A stretch of 32,916 nucleotides of DNA from CAZNMF01 sp035547155 (lineage in GTDB: Bacteria; Acidobacteriota; Vicinamibacteria; Vicinamibacterales; SCN-69-37), in assembly GCA_035547155.1 (NCBI GenBank), contig DASZVJ010000108.1, positions 1 to 32,916 of the forward strand. Direction: 5' to 3'. Below are positions 1-8,628 of the stretch, one piece after another (within the stretch, counting starts at the first letter, position 1; the number at the start of each line of letters is the position of its first letter). Under the pieces are notes generated by a model. The model was not told where the DNA came from. It saw only the letters and a program-made list of their open reading frames with translations, and searched no databases. The position numbers were made by a program, and so were the translations under genes.

Positions 1-1415
1 TTCTTGATCGACCCATACGTCGCCTCGAAGAACGTCGTCGAGTTCAACGTGTAGTTGACCGTCACGCCGTAGTTCGAGATGTACGGATACGGAATCAACA
101 CGTCGTTGAAGCCCGGCATCGTGCCCGGCTGCACGCGCTGCGTGTCACGCTGTCCCGAGAACTTGCCGGTGACGCGGAGTGACGGCGAGAACTGGTAGTC
201 GACGCGGACGGCCGGCTGCTGGAGCAGGTGCTTGTCGGTCGGCCGCGCGATCTCGAGGTTGTAGGCCTCACCGGCCTGCTGATCATGGTTCGGCAGCGGG
301 TAGCGGTTGAGCAACGCCTGTCCGACGGCGTACTGCTGGCTCAGCGGGATGATGTTGCCGGCGAACGTGCCGCCGTTCGGGTTGACCAACGCGCTGATCA
401 GCTTGCCGTTGTTGTCGAGCGTCTGCGAGAAGTCGCCCGCACGCTCGAGCGCCGTCGGCACGCGGAAGCGGTTGACCGAGCCGCTGGATTTCTGCGGCCG
501 GTATTCGTGGCTGTAGAAGAAGAACAGCTTGTTGTTGCCGCCCGGCTTGCCCACCGGACCGCCCACCGAGTAGCCCTGCGTCGTGTTCTTCGACACCGGC
601 TTGGCGTCGCCGTTCTGCTGCGTGGTCCAGTTGATCGCGTTCCACTTCGAGTTGGTGTCGACGCGGTAGAGCGATCCGTGGAAGCGGTTGGAGCCGCCCT
701 TGGTCACGGCCGTGATCTGCAGGCCCGACGACCGGCCGTACTCGGCCTGGTAGCCCTGCGTGAGGACCTTGACTTCGGCGATCGACTCGATGTTCATCGC
801 CAGCATCTGGCCGTTGTTGCCCGTATCCATGGCCGAGATGCCGTCCATCTGGATGTTGTTCTGGCCCGCGCCGCCGAGGCGCGTGCCGCCGGCCGAGGCG
901 CCACCGGAGATGACCCCGGGCACCATGGCCGTCAACGCCGTGAAGTTGCCGTGGTTGATCGGCAGGTTCGCGACCTGTTCCGTCGTGACCGCGAAGGACC
1001 GCTCACCGCTCTGCGCCTGAATGAGCGGCGCCTCGGCCGTGACGTTGATCACTTCGTTCTGACCGCCCGCTTCGAGCGTCATCACCGGAAGGGCCACGCG
1101 GTCGCCGCCGCTGACCGGCACGTGCTCGCGCTTGATCGGCCGGAAACCGGTCATCGTGACTTCGAGCGTGTAGGTATCGGCCGTGACGTTCGGGATAACG
1201 AAGTCACCGCTCTCATTCGTCACGACCGGCGCCGACTTGGTGCCGCGTGCTTCGCTGGTGAGTACGACAGTCGCGCCCGGAACTACGGCGCCCGTCGAGT
1301 CCTTGATCGTGCCTGACACCGTTCCGGTCGTGATCTGCGCCGAAACGGACGCTGCTGTGGCCAATAGCAGGGAGAACACCACAGCCAGCACACGCGTACG
1401 TGTACCTCGCATCAT
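1..1415 (-). CDS. Oar-like TonB-dependent receptor with carboxypeptidase-regulatory-like domain (3' part missing)
   Basis: Reading the minus strand from 1415 gives an open frame that runs off the window start (471 codons seen). It begins with a signal peptide (basic MMRGTRTR, a hydrophobic stretch, then SVSAQ). A carboxypeptidase-regulatory-like Ig fold follows at about residues 28-120 (TVSGTIKDSTGAVVPGATV ... GDFVIPNV), then a plug-like region containing QNNIQMDGISAMDTG and YQAEYGRSSGLQI, then barrel strands. This is the plan of acidobacterial Oar/TonB receptors, which are outer-membrane proteins thought to import polymers or glycans. Two ATGs lie side by side (1415 and 1412). A perfect GGAGG at 1425-1421 sits 5 nt from the first and 8 nt from the second, so 1412 may be the real start. 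Family assignment is firm; the ligand is unknown. Confidence 0.93.
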   Translation of the reverse strand, partial: MMRGTRTRVLAVVFSLLLATAASVSAQITTGTVSGTIKDSTGAVVPGATVVLTSEARGTKSAPVVTNESGDFVIPNVTADTYTLEVTMTGFRPIKREHVPVSGGDRVALPVMTLEAGGQNEVINVTAEAPLIQAQSGERSFAVTTEQVANLPINHGNFTALTAMVPGVISGGASAGGTRLGGAGQNNIQMDGISAMDTGNNGQMLAMNIESIAEVKVLTQGYQAEYGRSSGLQITAVTKGGSNRFHGSLYRVDTNSKWNAINWTTQQNGDAKPVSKNTTQGYSVGGPVGKPGGNNKLFFFYSHEYRPQKSSGSVNRFRVPTALERAGDFSQTLDNNGKLISALVNPNGGTFAGNIIPLSQQYAVGQALLNRYPLPNHDQQAGEAYNLEIARPTDKHLLQQPAVRVDYQFSPSLRVTGKFSGQRDTQRVQPGTMPGFNDVLIPYPYISNYGVTVNYTLNSTTFFEATYGSIK

Positions 1416-1546
1416 TTACACCTCCAGAATCCCAGGACCTGGACGGGAGCGACCTACGTCAACATCCCTGACAGCCGCGCATCGTGACGCCGTATGCGCA
1501 GCCGTTCGCGCCGCCCAAACCTGGAGATCCTCACGGGAACCACGGG

Positions 1547-1574
1547 GTTATAGCACAGCCATGTAAAAGGTCAA
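1547..1574 (-). promoter_or_regulatory. Sigma-70-like promoter for the Oar-like receptor
   Basis: On the minus strand TTGACC (1574-1569) is followed by a 16-nt spacer and TATAAC (1552-1547). Both hexamers are one mismatch from consensus. The start would fall near 1540, giving an untranslated leader of about 125 nt before the receptor ATG. The rest of the 293-nt gap 1416-1708 shows nothing else that I recognise. It is notably A/T-richer than its surroundings around 1550-1670. Confidence 0.6.
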
Positions 1575-1708
1575 ACAAGTATTTTCCTGGAGAACAGAAG
1601 GCGAATCTCTCACAGAATCGAAATCCGCACACAGGCCGAAGGCTATTTCGAACAGTGACAGCAAGATAGCGGGAGAGGCCGATCGAACAGCCGGTCGGGA
1701 CGCCGCCA

Positions 1709-2986
1709 TCAGCCGCGTCCAAAGACGACGCGGCGATAGTCGCCGGCCATCCAGAAGAGCACGAGCACGCCGAGGAGCGGCATCAACGCCCCCATCAGAA
1801 ACACGGGCGCATAACTCGCCCGATCGACGATGACGCCGGTGAGCCAGGGAAAGAAAATGCCGCTGATCCCGCTCGCCACGCCGGTCAACCCCGTCACGCG
1901 CGCGACCGCCGCGCTCGGAAACAGATCGGACATCGACGCGAACATGTTCGCCGAGAGAAACGTGTGGCCGAGCAGGACGATCGAAATCGCCGCGATGGCC
2001 AGCGGCACGTTCGCGAGCATCGGCACCGCCGCGCCGGCGAAGCACAGGATCGCGCCGCCGAGGAGCGTCGATCGCCGCGCCGCCGAGACACGCATGCCGC
2101 GGGCGATCAGCCATCCCGCCACGGCACCGCCCGCGACGCTGCCGACGTCACCGAAGAGAAACGTCACCGCGCCGAAGTACGACGCGTTCGCGACACTGAG
2201 ATGCCGCACGTCGCGAAAGTAGCTCGGCATCCAGTAGATGTAGAACTGCACGACGGGGCCGACCCAGAACCGGCAGAGCATCAGGCCCCACGTCTGCTTG
2301 AGCCGCAGCAGCTGCGCCGTCGACGGTGCCGGCTCCTGCGCGACCCCGCGCCCCTCTGCGATGTACGCGGCTTCGGCCGCAGACAGCTCGCGGTCCTCGC
2401 CCGGCTGCCGGTAGACGAGCCACCACGCGATCACCCAGAACACACCGAGCGTGCTCGGCACGAGGAAGCCGGCGCGCCAGCCGTAGCGCTGCGCGACGGG
2501 AATCACGAGGAACGGCGCGATGAACGAGCCCAGCATCGACGCGCTGTTGAACACGCCAATCGCAAGCGCGCGCTCCTTGATCGGAAACCACTGCGCGACG
2601 ACCTTGTTGCCGCCCGAGTAGTTGCCGCACTCCCCCGTGCCGAGCCAGAACCGGAAGAGCCGGAATTCCCACACCGACCGCGCGATCGCATGCAGGCCGT
2701 TGCCCACCGACCACCAGAGCACGGCCAGCGCGAGCCCCGCGCGCACGCCGATGCGATCCATCAGCGCGCCCATCGGGAACTCGCCGACGACCATGCCGAA
2801 CTGGAACCAGGACACGATCGTGCCGTACTGCTCGTTCGAGAGATGGAACGTGTCGCGAATGATCGGCGCGAGCACCGACAGCGTCTGGCGATCGACGAAG
2901 TTGATGACGGTGATGAGGAACAGGAGCGCGAGCATCCACCAGCGCTTCTGTCGGAGGAATGGCGGCAACGGCGACGCGTCGTTCAT
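1709..2986 (-). CDS. MFS permease, anion:cation symporter (hexuronate/glucarate-type) family
   Basis: The product is a 425-residue inner-membrane transporter with about twelve hydrophobic segments. Family signatures are NFVDRQTLSVLAP (residues 29-41), the loop 2-3 motif GALMDRIGVR (73-82) and QWFPIKERALAIGVFNSAS (132-150). These match the ACS branch, which includes hexuronate, galactarate/glucarate and 4-hydroxyphenylacetate permeases that couple organic anion uptake to protons. It lies 21 nt downstream of the DctA-type gene on the same strand, so the two are probably co-transcribed as an organic-acid uptake unit. A YjhG-type sugar-acid dehydratase elsewhere in the window makes a sugar acid a plausible substrate, but the sequence does not decide this. 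The start has no strong Shine-Dalgarno. Confidence 0.9.
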   Translation of the reverse strand: MNDASPLPPFLRQKRWWMLALLFLITVINFVDRQTLSVLAPIIRDTFHLSNEQYGTIVSWFQFGMVVGEFPMGALMDRIGVRAGLALAVLWWSVGNGLHAIARSVWEFRLFRFWLGTGECGNYSGGNKVVAQWFPIKERALAIGVFNSASMLGSFIAPFLVIPVAQRYGWRAGFLVPSTLGVFWVIAWWLVYRQPGEDRELSAAEAAYIAEGRGVAQEPAPSTAQLLRLKQTWGLMLCRFWVGPVVQFYIYWMPSYFRDVRHLSVANASYFGAVTFLFGDVGSVAGGAVAGWLIARGMRVSAARRSTLLGGAILCFAGAAVPMLANVPLAIAAISIVLLGHTFLSANMFASMSDLFPSAAVARVTGLTGVASGISGIFFPWLTGVIVDRASYAPVFLMGALMPLLGVLVLFWMAGDYRRVVFGRG

Positions 2987-3007
2987 GGTGATGCCCGAGA
3001 CGACGCG

Positions 3008-4270
3008 TCAGCGCCGACCCATCGTGTGCAGCTCGCGCGTCAGTGCGGCGCGATCCAGCTCGCCTTCCCAGCGGGAGACGACGAGCGTCGCCACGCCGTT
3101 GCCGATGAAATTCGTGAGCGCGCGCGCTTCGGACATGAAGCGATCGATCCCCAGGATCAGCGCGAGCCCCGCGACCGGCACGGACGGGACGACGGCCAGC
3201 GTCGCGGCGAGCGTGACGAAGCCGGCGCCGGTGACGCCCGACGCGCCCTTCGACGTGAGCATCGCGACGCCCAGCAGCGTGAGCTGCTGCCAGATCGTCA
3301 GATCGATGTTCAGCGCCTGCGCCACGAACATCGCCGCCATCGTCATGTAGATGTTCGTCCCGTCGAGATTGAACGAGTAGCCGGACGGCACGACGAGACC
3401 GACGACGGATTTCGAGCAGCCGAGACGCTCGAGCTTGTTCATGAGCGGCACGAGGCCGGTTTCCGACGACGAGGTGCCGAGCACCGTGAGGAGCTCGTCG
3501 CGAATGTAGATGAGGAACCGCACGATGTTGAAGCCGACGAGCGCACCGACCGTTCCCAGCACGACGAGCACGAACAGCACGCAGGTGAGATAGAAGCTGC
3601 CCATCAGCGCGGCGAGCGGCGCCAGCGCGCGCACGCCGTAGCGGCCGATCGTGAACGCCATCGCGCCGCCGGCGCCGATCGGCGCGAGCTGCATGATCGC
3701 GTTCATCATGGCGATGAAGATGCCCGACGCGGACTCGATGAACCGGTGCACGGGATCGCCGGCCGATCCCATGCGCAGCATCGCGTATCCGAACAGGACC
3801 GCGACGAGCAGCACCTGCAGCAGATCGCCGCTGCCGGTGAAGGCGTCGGTGAACGTGCGCGGGACGATGTGCAGCAGGACGTCGACGGCCGACTGCTCGC
3901 TCGCGGCTTTCGCGTAGCTCGTCACGGCGTTCGGATCGAGCGTCCGCGGATCGATGTTGAACCTGGCGCCAGGCCTGAGCACGTTGACGACGACGAGACC
4001 GATCGCCAGCGCGAACGTCGACACGGCCTCGAAGTACAGCAGCGCCTTGCCGCCGACGCGTCCGACTTTCTTCATGTCGCCCGCGCCGGCGATGCCCAGC
4101 ACGACGGTGCAGAAGATCACCGGCCCGATGAGCATCTTGATGAGCGCGATGAAGCCGTCGCCGAGCGGCTTGAGCGCGACGGCCTTCGAGGGGGCGAGAT
4201 AGCCGAACACACCGCCCGCAACGATCGCGAGCAGGACGCGCAGGTAGAGATGTCCGAACAGCCGGCGCAT
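3008..4270 (-). CDS. dctA: DctA-type dicarboxylate/amino acid:cation symporter
   Basis: The 420-residue protein belongs to the DAACS (glutamate/C4-dicarboxylate) family. It has eight or so membrane segments and both re-entrant-loop signatures: a serine-rich SSSETG (residues 267-272) and NLDGTNIYMT (301-310), which binds substrate and cation. The length matches bacterial DctA/GltP. It imports succinate, fumarate, malate or an acidic amino acid with protons or sodium; the family resemblance does not fix which. It is the first gene of a pair with the MFS permease. Its start faces that of the flavoprotein gene across only 58 bp, and a CATAAT hexamer lies 11 nt before the ATG, so the leader would be very short. 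I see no Shine-Dalgarno. Confidence 0.9.
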   Translation of the reverse strand: MRRLFGHLYLRVLLAIVAGGVFGYLAPSKAVALKPLGDGFIALIKMLIGPVIFCTVVLGIAGAGDMKKVGRVGGKALLYFEAVSTFALAIGLVVVNVLRPGARFNIDPRTLDPNAVTSYAKAASEQSAVDVLLHIVPRTFTDAFTGSGDLLQVLLVAVLFGYAMLRMGSAGDPVHRFIESASGIFIAMMNAIMQLAPIGAGGAMAFTIGRYGVRALAPLAALMGSFYLTCVLFVLVVLGTVGALVGFNIVRFLIYIRDELLTVLGTSSSETGLVPLMNKLERLGCSKSVVGLVVPSGYSFNLDGTNIYMTMAAMFVAQALNIDLTIWQQLTLLGVAMLTSKGASGVTGAGFVTLAATLAVVPSVPVAGLALILGIDRFMSEARALTNFIGNGVATLVVSRWEGELDRAALTRELHTMGRR

Positions 4271-4281
4271 GCGGTGGCGTC

Positions 4282-4320
4282 ATTATGCGGCAACGCACGC
4301 CGGAATGGGACCGGTACAAT
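4282..4320. promoter_or_regulatory. Compact divergent promoter pair (dctA / flavoprotein)
   Basis: Two -10-like hexamers point away from each other: CATAAT on the minus strand (4287-4282, 11 nt before the dctA ATG) and TACAAT on the plus strand (4315-4320, 8 nt before the flavoprotein ATG). Their -35 regions would overlap. Neither side has a consensus -35. Both transcripts would be leaderless or nearly so. Confidence 0.5.
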
Positions 4321-4328
4321 GCGCGGCG

Positions 4329-5588
4329 ATGCCCGCGAGTCCCGACGTCGACGTGGCGATCATCGGCGCCGGCGCCGCGGGCCTGGCCACGGCCATCTTC
4401 GCGAAGCGCCGCAGCCCTGCGCTGCGCGTGCGCGTGCTCGACGGCGCGCGATCGCCCGGCGCGAAGATCCTGGTGAGCGGCGGCGGCCGCTGCAACGTGA
4501 CGAACGTGTCGGTGACGAGCGCCGACTTCAACGGCGGCCGGCCCGCGATCGTCAAGCAGGTGCTGCGGGCGCTGCCTGTCCCGGCCACGATCGCGTTCTT
4601 TCGTGAGATCGGCGTCACGCTGCATGAAGAAGAGCGCGGCAAGCTCTTTCCCGACAGTCATCGAGCGCGTGACGTGCTCGACGCGCTGGTGCACGAGCTC
4701 GGCCGGCTCGGCGTCGAGCTGCGCGCCGGCCATCGCGTCGCGGCCATCTCGCGCGTCGACGAAGGATTCGCGATCGACACGTCGCAAGGCCCGCTCTCGG
4801 CACGCGCGATCGTGCTCGCGACGGGCGGGCTCTCATTGCCGAAGACCGGCAGCGACGGCGCCGGCTATACCTTCGCGCAGCGGCTCGGTCACACGGTCGT
4901 GCCCACGACGCCCGCGCTCGTCCCGCTCATCGTCGACGCGACCGCGCCGCGGCAGTTTCACGCGCGCGTGAGCGGCGTCTCGCAGCCCGTGCACCTGATC
5001 GTGCGCGCGGGCGAGACATCGATCGCGCGCGTCGACGGGCCGTTGCTGTGGACGCATTTCGGCATCAGCGGGCCCGCCGCGCTCGACGCATCGCGGCACT
5101 GGCTGCGCGCCGAGCTCGAAGGCGGCGCGCCGTCGCTCGCCGCCGACCTCGCGCCCGGCGAACGTTTCGAGACACTGGAGGCGCGTTGGCTGGATTTGAC
5201 CAGACAGCAGCCGCGCGCATCGATCGCGCGCGCGCTCGCGACGCTGATGCCAGCGTCGGTCGCCGACGCGCTGTCGAGCGCACAGGCACTCGGCACGGAC
5301 ACGACGCTCGCGACGGTCACGCGGGACACGCGCCGCGCGCTGCTCCACGCGATCGCGGCATGGCCGATCGCCGTCACGGGCTCGCGCGGCTACTCGTACG
5401 CGGAGGTGACGGCCGGCGGCATCGCGCTCGACGAAATCGATCCGCGGACGATGGCGTCGCGTTGCTGTCCGGGCCTGTATCTGGTCGGCGAGATCCTCGA
5501 CGTCGATGGCCGGCTCGGCGGCTTCAACTTCCAGTGGGCATGGTCGACAGCGAAAGTTGCCGGCGACGCACTATCCTTATTTGCATGA
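4329..5588 (+). CDS. BaiN/HI0933-family NAD(P)/FAD-dependent oxidoreductase
   Basis: The 419-residue flavoprotein has an N-terminal dinucleotide-binding motif GAGAAG (residues 13-18), the family hallmark SGGGRCNVTN (49-58) and the C-terminal FAD-binding stretch RLGGFNFQWAWSTAKVAG. This is the HI0933/YhiN family, to which the bile-acid enzyme BaiN was also assigned; the physiological role of most members is unknown. I chose ATG 4329 rather than the in-frame ATG 4269. The family starts a few residues before the GxGxxG motif, and TACAAT at 4315-4320 would place the transcript start at or just before 4329. Its TGA overlaps the ATG of the next gene. A TIGR03862-type subgroup member is equally possible. 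Confidence 0.88.
   Translation: MPASPDVDVAIIGAGAAGLATAIFAKRRSPALRVRVLDGARSPGAKILVSGGGRCNVTNVSVTSADFNGGRPAIVKQVLRALPVPATIAFFREIGVTLHEEERGKLFPDSHRARDVLDALVHELGRLGVELRAGHRVAAISRVDEGFAIDTSQGPLSARAIVLATGGLSLPKTGSDGAGYTFAQRLGHTVVPTTPALVPLIVDATAPRQFHARVSGVSQPVHLIVRAGETSIARVDGPLLWTHFGISGPAALDASRHWLRAELEGGAPSLAADLAPGERFETLEARWLDLTRQQPRASIARALATLMPASVADALSSAQALGTDTTLATVTRDTRRALLHAIAAWPIAVTGSRGYSYAEVTAGGIALDEIDPRTMASRCCPGLYLVGEILDVDGRLGGFNFQWAWSTAKVAGDALSLFA
5572..5577 (+). promoter_or_regulatory. TATCCT -10-like hexamer, 7 nt before the dehydrogenase ATG
   Basis: TATCCT ends 7 nt before ATG 5585 and there is no Shine-Dalgarno. It lies inside the last codons of the upstream flavoprotein. A separate leaderless transcript for the dehydrogenase is possible in addition to ATGA coupling. 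I see no -35 consensus. Confidence 0.4.
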
Positions 5589-6487
5589 CAGCACGAATCG
5601 CCTGGATTGGCACTGGAGTCATGGGCGCGTCGATGTGCGGGCATCTGCTCGACGCCGGGCATCCCGTGACGCTCTTCACCCGCACGCGTGAGAAAGCGCA
5701 GGCACTGCTCGATCGCGGCGCGACGTGGGCCGCCTCGCCGCGCGACGCAGCCGCCCAGGCCGACGTCGTGTTCACGATGGTCGGCTTCCCCGCCGACGTG
5801 CGCGAGGTCTACTTCGGCGACGCCGGCGTGCTGGCTGCCGCGCGCGCCGGCATGCAGCTGATCGACATGACGACGACGTCGCCGACATTGGCGAAGGAGA
5901 TCGACGCGGCGGCGCGGGCGAAGGGCGGGTCGAGCCTGGATGCGCCGGTGTCCGGCGGCGACGTGGGGGCACGCAACGCGACGCTCTCGATCATGGTCGG
6001 CGGAGACACGGCGGCGTTCGAGGCCGCGCTACCGCTGCTGCAGCGGCTCGGCAAGACGATCATCCACGAGGGCCCGGCCGGCGCGGGCCAGCATACGAAG
6101 CTCTGCAATCAGATCGTGATCGCGGGCACGATGATCGGCGTCTGCGAGTCGCTGCTCTACGGCCGCCGCGCCGGGCTCGATCTCGAGACGATGCTGCAGG
6201 CGATCCGCGGCGGCGCCGCCGCGTGCTGGGCGCTCGACAACCTCGCGCCGCGCGTGCTCAAGGGCAATTTCGAGCCGGGGTTCTTCGTCGATCACTTCGT
6301 CAAGGACATGGGCCTGGCGCTCGATGAAGCCGAGCGCATGAAGCTGCAGCTGCCCGGCCTCACGCTCGTCCGCGCGATCTACGTGCGCGCGCAACAGCTC
6401 GGCTACGGCCGCAAGGGCACGCAGGCGCTGTATCTCGCGCTCGACGAAATGTCTAAAGAAACGGGAGAAGAACAGCGTCGGTTCTGA
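5585..6487 (+). CDS. NAD(P)-dependent beta-hydroxyacid dehydrogenase (3-hydroxyisobutyrate / tartronate-semialdehyde reductase family)
   Basis: The 300-residue enzyme has a Rossmann motif GTGVMG (residues 9-14), the substrate-binding signature DAPVSGGDVG (119-128) and the catalytic lysine in GQHTKLCNQI (K172). Length and order match 3-hydroxyisobutyrate dehydrogenase, tartronate semialdehyde reductase and related enzymes that oxidise or reduce 2- or 3-hydroxyacids in the cytoplasm; the exact substrate is open. The start is the ATG in an ATGA overlap with the flavoprotein stop (5585-5588), so translation may be coupled. The last two codons and the TGA (cgg ttc tga) are already part of the GGTTCTG repeat array that fills the downstream gap, so the C-terminal Arg-Phe may come from the repeat. 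Confidence 0.9.
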   Translation: MTARIAWIGTGVMGASMCGHLLDAGHPVTLFTRTREKAQALLDRGATWAASPRDAAAQADVVFTMVGFPADVREVYFGDAGVLAAARAGMQLIDMTTTSPTLAKEIDAAARAKGGSSLDAPVSGGDVGARNATLSIMVGGDTAAFEAALPLLQRLGKTIIHEGPAGAGQHTKLCNQIVIAGTMIGVCESLLYGRRAGLDLETMLQAIRGGAAACWALDNLAPRVLKGNFEPGFFVDHFVKDMGLALDEAERMKLQLPGLTLVRAIYVRAQQLGYGRKGTQALYLALDEMSKETGEEQRRF

Positions 6488-6619
6488 GGTTCTAGGGTTC
6501 TGCGATTCCGGGGTTCGGTTCTGAAGTTCGGGGTTCCGGGTTCGGCTACCAAAACCTGGAACGTCGGAACCGCGGAACCCGAACCTCCGGAACCCCAGAA
6601 CCTCCGAACCCCAGAACCT
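6480..6619. repeat. GGTTC word array folded as a long inverted repeat between convergent genes
   Basis: The left half is a run of GGTTCTAGGG / TTCTG / GGTTCGG words. After an asymmetric centre containing CTACCAAAA (about 6547-6555), the right half is the complement: GGAACC, CCAGAACC, CCGAACC words. The outer 29 nt of the two arms pair with only about six mismatches. The element sits between a plus-strand and a minus-strand stop and could act as a bidirectional terminator. It starts inside the last codons of the dehydrogenase gene. Confidence 0.8.
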
Positions 6620-6626
6620 GCACTCC

Positions 6627-7415
6627 TCAGCGCGCGACAGGATGATTGAGATCCTTCGCCAGAATGAGCTTCAACGTCAGCCGATCCGACGCGTCGGTCA
6701 CGCCGACGCCGACGCCGAACTCCATCTCCAGGCCGCTGCGCGCCGTGTGATCGACGACGGCGAAGATCTGATGCGCCTGCTCGCCGGCCGGCGCGAAATG
6801 TCTGATGCGGCCGAAGTCGGAATAGGTTTCGACTGCTACCGGCCAGCCCGGCACGATGGCATACGCCACGCGCGCCGACGGCACGAACTCGAGATTCCCG
6901 AGGCCGTCGTACGCCGTATCCACGATCGGGTTGACGATGACGTCGAACCGCGGCGTGACGTGCCAGCCCAGAATCGGCCGTACTTCCGACGTGAACCGGC
7001 TCGTGTCCCACCGCTTCGCATTGATGCTGAACTCGAAGTTCGCCCCGTACACGAAGCGGCGATCATCGGCGTGCGGCACCGCGAACAGCGAGCGGAGCTT
7101 GAACCCGTCGAGTCCGAAGCCGAGCGTCTCGTCGTGCGTGTAGAGCGGCAGATACAAGCCGGCCTCGAACCAGTTCGTCACGCCGAGCGCCCACTCGGGC
7201 ACGCCGTTGAACGAGCGGTTGGACGTCACGCCGCCGGGAAACGACGGCGTGCGAATGCCATCAGGCGTGAAGTTGTTGTGCAACGTCAGATTGAAGACGC
7301 CGACCGGCGCGAGACCGCCGTCGTAGACCTGAATTTCGTCCGACTGAGCCAAGGCCCGCCCAGGCACGGCGACAACGGCGGCCGCCGCAGCCACGGCCAA
7401 CAACCAGACACGCAT
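6627..7415 (-). CDS. Exported protein of unknown function, probably a small outer-membrane barrel
   Basis: The 262-residue product has a clear signal peptide (MRVWLLAVAAAAAVVAV, then a PGRALAQ cleavage region). The mature part is rich in alternating polar/hydrophobic strands with aromatic ends (WALGVTNWFEAGLYLPLYT, RFVYGANFEFSINAKRWDT, LEMEFGVGVGVTDASDRL), as in outer-membrane barrels. No cysteines, haem motif or enzyme motif are visible. I chose ATG 7415 over the ATG four codons upstream because GGAG lies 6 nt before it. The gene follows the alcohol dehydrogenase on the same strand after 58 nt. A TAGGAT hexamer at 7442-7437 may give it its own promoter. I cannot name the family with confidence. 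Confidence 0.75.
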   Translation of the reverse strand: MRVWLLAVAAAAAVVAVPGRALAQSDEIQVYDGGLAPVGVFNLTLHNNFTPDGIRTPSFPGGVTSNRSFNGVPEWALGVTNWFEAGLYLPLYTHDETLGFGLDGFKLRSLFAVPHADDRRFVYGANFEFSINAKRWDTSRFTSEVRPILGWHVTPRFDVIVNPIVDTAYDGLGNLEFVPSARVAYAIVPGWPVAVETYSDFGRIRHFAPAGEQAHQIFAVVDHTARSGLEMEFGVGVGVTDASDRLTLKLILAKDLNHPVAR

Positions 7416-7473
7416 GACACGCTCCACGAGCCGCTGATCCTACCGCAGGATCCCGCAGCCACGCGCACGCGTC

Positions 7474-8628
7474 CTACTGCGCGGCCACAAGAATGGCGCG
7501 AAGCTCTGCGGGAGTAAGGACGATCGGATTGGCCTTCATGCTGCTCGCGCGCGAGGCCTGTTCGACCAGCGTGTCGATGTCGGCGTCGCCAACGCCGTAC
7601 GAGCGAAGCGGCGGGATGCGCAGCTCTTCGACGAGTGCGCGAAGCCAGGCGACGCCGTCTTCGGCCGTCGCGTCGTGTCGTCCTGTCAGCGTGCGCGCAA
7701 TGATCTCGTAGCGGCCGCGCGCCGGATGATCCGGTGCGCGCGCCTCGAGCGCGTGGAGATTTGCGGCGCAGACGTGCGGCAGCAGCGCCGCGCAGATCGC
7801 GCCATGCGGCGCGTCGACGCGTCCGCCGATCGGCGCGGCGAAGCCGTGGGCCGCACCGAGGCCCGCATTCGCCAGCGCGAAGCCGCTCAGCAGGCTCGCG
7901 AGTGACATCGCTTCGCGCGCTTCACGATCGTGGCCGTCCGCCCAGACGCGCCGAATCGCGGTCGCGGCGTTGCGCATCCCGTCGAGACACAACGCGTCGA
8001 CGACGGGATTGGCGCGGGATGACACGTAGGGCTCGATGAGCTGCGTGAGCGCGTCGAGGCCGGTCGCCGCGGTGATCGCCGGCGGCAGATCGAGCGTCAG
8101 ATCGGGATCCACGATCGCCACGCGCGGCAGCATCGTCACGCTCCGCAGACTGGCTTTGACGCGCCGCTCAGGCACGCCCAGCACCGCGTTGCGTGTCACC
8201 TCCGCGCCCGTTCCTGCTGTCGTTGGCACGGCGATCAGCGGCAACGGCGTGGCCGTGAGCGGCTGTCCACGGCCGACGACCTCGAGGTAGTCGAGCACGT
8301 CACCGGGATTCGTCGCGAGCGCGGCGATCGCCTTGCCGGCATCGATGGCACTTCCGCCGCCGATGGCGACGACGAGATCGCTGTCGTGCGCGCGTGCCTG
8401 CGCGGCGCCGTCACGCACGAGATCGATCGTCGGCTCGCCCGGCGTCTGGAATGTCGCGCACGTCAGACCAGCGGCGCGAAGCGCGTCGATCTGCAAGGCA
8501 TGGCGACGACTGTCACGCCCCGTGACGACGAACGCGCGCGTGCCGAACGTGCGCGCGATGGCCGGCAGATCGGCAACGGCGCCAGGGCCGAAGACGATGC
8601 GCCCGGCGGTCGCGAGCTCGAACCGCAC
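7474..8628 (-). CDS. Iron-containing (group III) alcohol dehydrogenase
   Basis: The 384-residue protein has the family NAD-binding motif GGGSAIDAGKA (residues 90-100), PTTAGTGAEVT (135-145), and metal-site segments GLDALTQ (190-196), GAAHGF (258-263) and APHGAI (273-278). It should reduce an aldehyde or ketone, or oxidise an alcohol, with NAD(P). Classical members bind the metal with Asp-His-His-His; here D192, H261 and H275 are present, but the second ligand position carries Gln196. The start is GTG 8628, immediately after the TAG of the ABM gene (8631-8629), so the two are one transcription and translation unit. Maleylacetate reductase-like or lactaldehyde/AI-2-related activity is possible; the substrate is not visible in sequence. 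Confidence 0.9.
   Translation of the reverse strand: MRFELATAGRIVFGPGAVADLPAIARTFGTRAFVVTGRDSRRHALQIDALRAAGLTCATFQTPGEPTIDLVRDGAAQARAHDSDLVVAIGGGSAIDAGKAIAALATNPGDVLDYLEVVGRGQPLTATPLPLIAVPTTAGTGAEVTRNAVLGVPERRVKASLRSVTMLPRVAIVDPDLTLDLPPAITAATGLDALTQLIEPYVSSRANPVVDALCLDGMRNAATAIRRVWADGHDREAREAMSLASLLSGFALANAGLGAAHGFAAPIGGRVDAPHGAICAALLPHVCAANLHALEARAPDHPARGRYEIIARTLTGRHDATAEDGVAWLRALVEELRIPPLRSYGVGDADIDTLVEQASRASSMKANPIVLTPAELRAILVAAQ

Noticed and set aside
228..1316. Plus-strand open frame of 362 codons in the first kilobase.
   Set aside because: It is antisense to the Oar-like receptor, whose signal peptide, Shine-Dalgarno and domain order are clear. The real gene runs off the window edge.
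1964..4606. 880-codon plus-strand open frame opposite the MFS and DctA genes (and a similar 879-codon frame on the minus strand at 2148-4787).
   Set aside because: The products are Arg/Asp/His/Glu-rich low-complexity chains with no domain. The first is antisense to two clear transporters and the second crosses both genes in another frame. They result from high G+C at third positions.
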